Shown one piece after another: positions 12,814-13,182 of a stretch of DNA of 13,182 bases. How positions within the stretch are numbered: position 1 is the stretch's first letter; each line of letters opens with the position of its first letter. This stretch comes from RAM1 sp943372585 (GTDB lineage: Bacteria > Pseudomonadota > Gammaproteobacteria > Burkholderiales > Burkholderiaceae_C). Below the pieces are notes generated by a model. It made no database searches. It had not been told where the DNA came from and saw only the letters and a list, made by a program, of their open reading frames with translations. Location of the stretch: the NCBI GenBank assembly GCA_943372585.1, contig CALRZF020000069.1:1-13182 (forward strand), given 5' to 3'. The translations under genes and the position numbers were made by a program.

Positions 12814-13182
12814 ATGAACCTGCTGGCGTCACTGCGATACCTGGTGGCCCTGCAGGAACACCGCCATTTTGGCCGTGCGGCGCAGGCCTGCCACATCACG
12901 CAGCCCGCGCTGTCCAACGCGCTGCGCGCGCTGGAGGGTGAATTTGGCGCGGTGATCGTCAAGCGCGGGCGCACGTTTGCCGGCTTTACGCCCGAGGGCG
13001 AGCGCGTGCTGCAATCGGCCCGTCTGATGCTGCACGAGCGCGAGCTGCTGCAGCAAGACCTGGCCAGCGTGGCCGGGCGGCCGCAGGGCCGGCTGGTGAT
13101 TGGCGTGGTGCCGGCGGCCGTGCCGGTGGCGGCGCGCTTTGCAGCGCAGCTGCAGGCGCTGCACCCGGGCATCACGCCCACG
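12814..13182 (+). CDS. LysR-family transcriptional regulator, 5' part
   Basis: The frame is open from ATG 12814 to the right edge (123 codons), so the gene is cut off; LysR proteins are usually ~300 residues. Residues 1-60 form the winged helix-turn-helix (LRYLVALQEHRHFGRAAQACHI, TQPALSNALRALEGEFG, then RTFAGFTPEGERVL), followed by the linker helix and the first strand of the co-inducer domain (GRLVIGVVPAAVPV). AGGGGG lies about 6 bases before the ATG. It starts 17 bases after the apbC stop on the same strand and could be cotranscribed. Its target and ligand cannot be told from this part. Confidence 0.93.
   Translation, partial: MNLLASLRYLVALQEHRHFGRAAQACHITQPALSNALRALEGEFGAVIVKRGRTFAGFTPEGERVLQSARLMLHERELLQQDLASVAGRPQGRLVIGVVPAAVPVAARFAAQLQALHPGITPT

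Noticed and set aside
11081..12832. A 583-codon open frame on the - strand opposite apbC and the chaperone gene.
   Set aside because: It mirrors two real genes and its translation is His/Arg/Gly-rich without recognisable motifs.
1..13182. tRNA genes, CRISPR arrays, insertion sequences or attachment sites that could explain the accessory genes.
   Set aside because: I saw no tRNA-like cloverleaf, regular spacer array, transposase/integrase frame or long flanking repeat.

Overview
The window is a GC-rich (roughly two-thirds G+C by eye) chromosomal segment. Gene content and protein wording suggest a betaproteobacterium of the Burkholderiales, most likely Comamonadaceae and Acidovorax-like. Supporting points are a DUF3460-scpA pair, a 4-cysteine-zinc MetG with a C-terminal tRNA-binding domain, and genes that look like type III secretion cargo. 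The genus is inference; no rRNA or other marker gene is present.

Left part (1-6244) is mostly core metabolism. The 3' end of nadC and all of nadA run on the + strand with a 1-base stop/start overlap. They converge, with 10 bases between stops, on nadB, so all three dedicated enzymes from aspartate to nicotinate mononucleotide lie together (NadB makes iminoaspartate, NadA quinolinate, NadC nicotinate mononucleotide). nadB is the last gene of a minus-strand run: DUF3460 gene, scpA (chromosome segregation) and nadB. Behind that run is a second minus-strand pair: a small lipoprotein gene and a SulP anion transporter gene.

Right part (6316-13182) is built on the metG/apbC(mrp) neighbourhood, which is conserved in divergent arrangement in other proteobacteria (for example E. 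coli). Here it appears interrupted by accessory genes. Downstream of metG on the same strand lies a 720-codon gene for a probable type III effector: a ShET2/EspL- and YopT-like cysteine protease fold with four degenerate C-terminal repeats. Between metG and apbC lies an overlapping two-gene unit for a 115-residue protein with one C-terminal membrane segment and a CesT-type secretion chaperone. The window closes with the 5' part of a LysR-type regulator gene just after apbC.

The most interesting reading is that the effector, small membrane protein and chaperone form a type III cargo locus outside any apparatus cluster. The effector is preceded by a perfect 11-bp AT-rich inverted repeat and a 10-bp direct repeat; the small-protein gene is preceded by two TTCC half-sites 20 bp apart that resemble a degenerate PIP box. 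No tRNA, rRNA, CRISPR, transposase or integrase was found, and no gene-free stretch exceeds about 180 bases.
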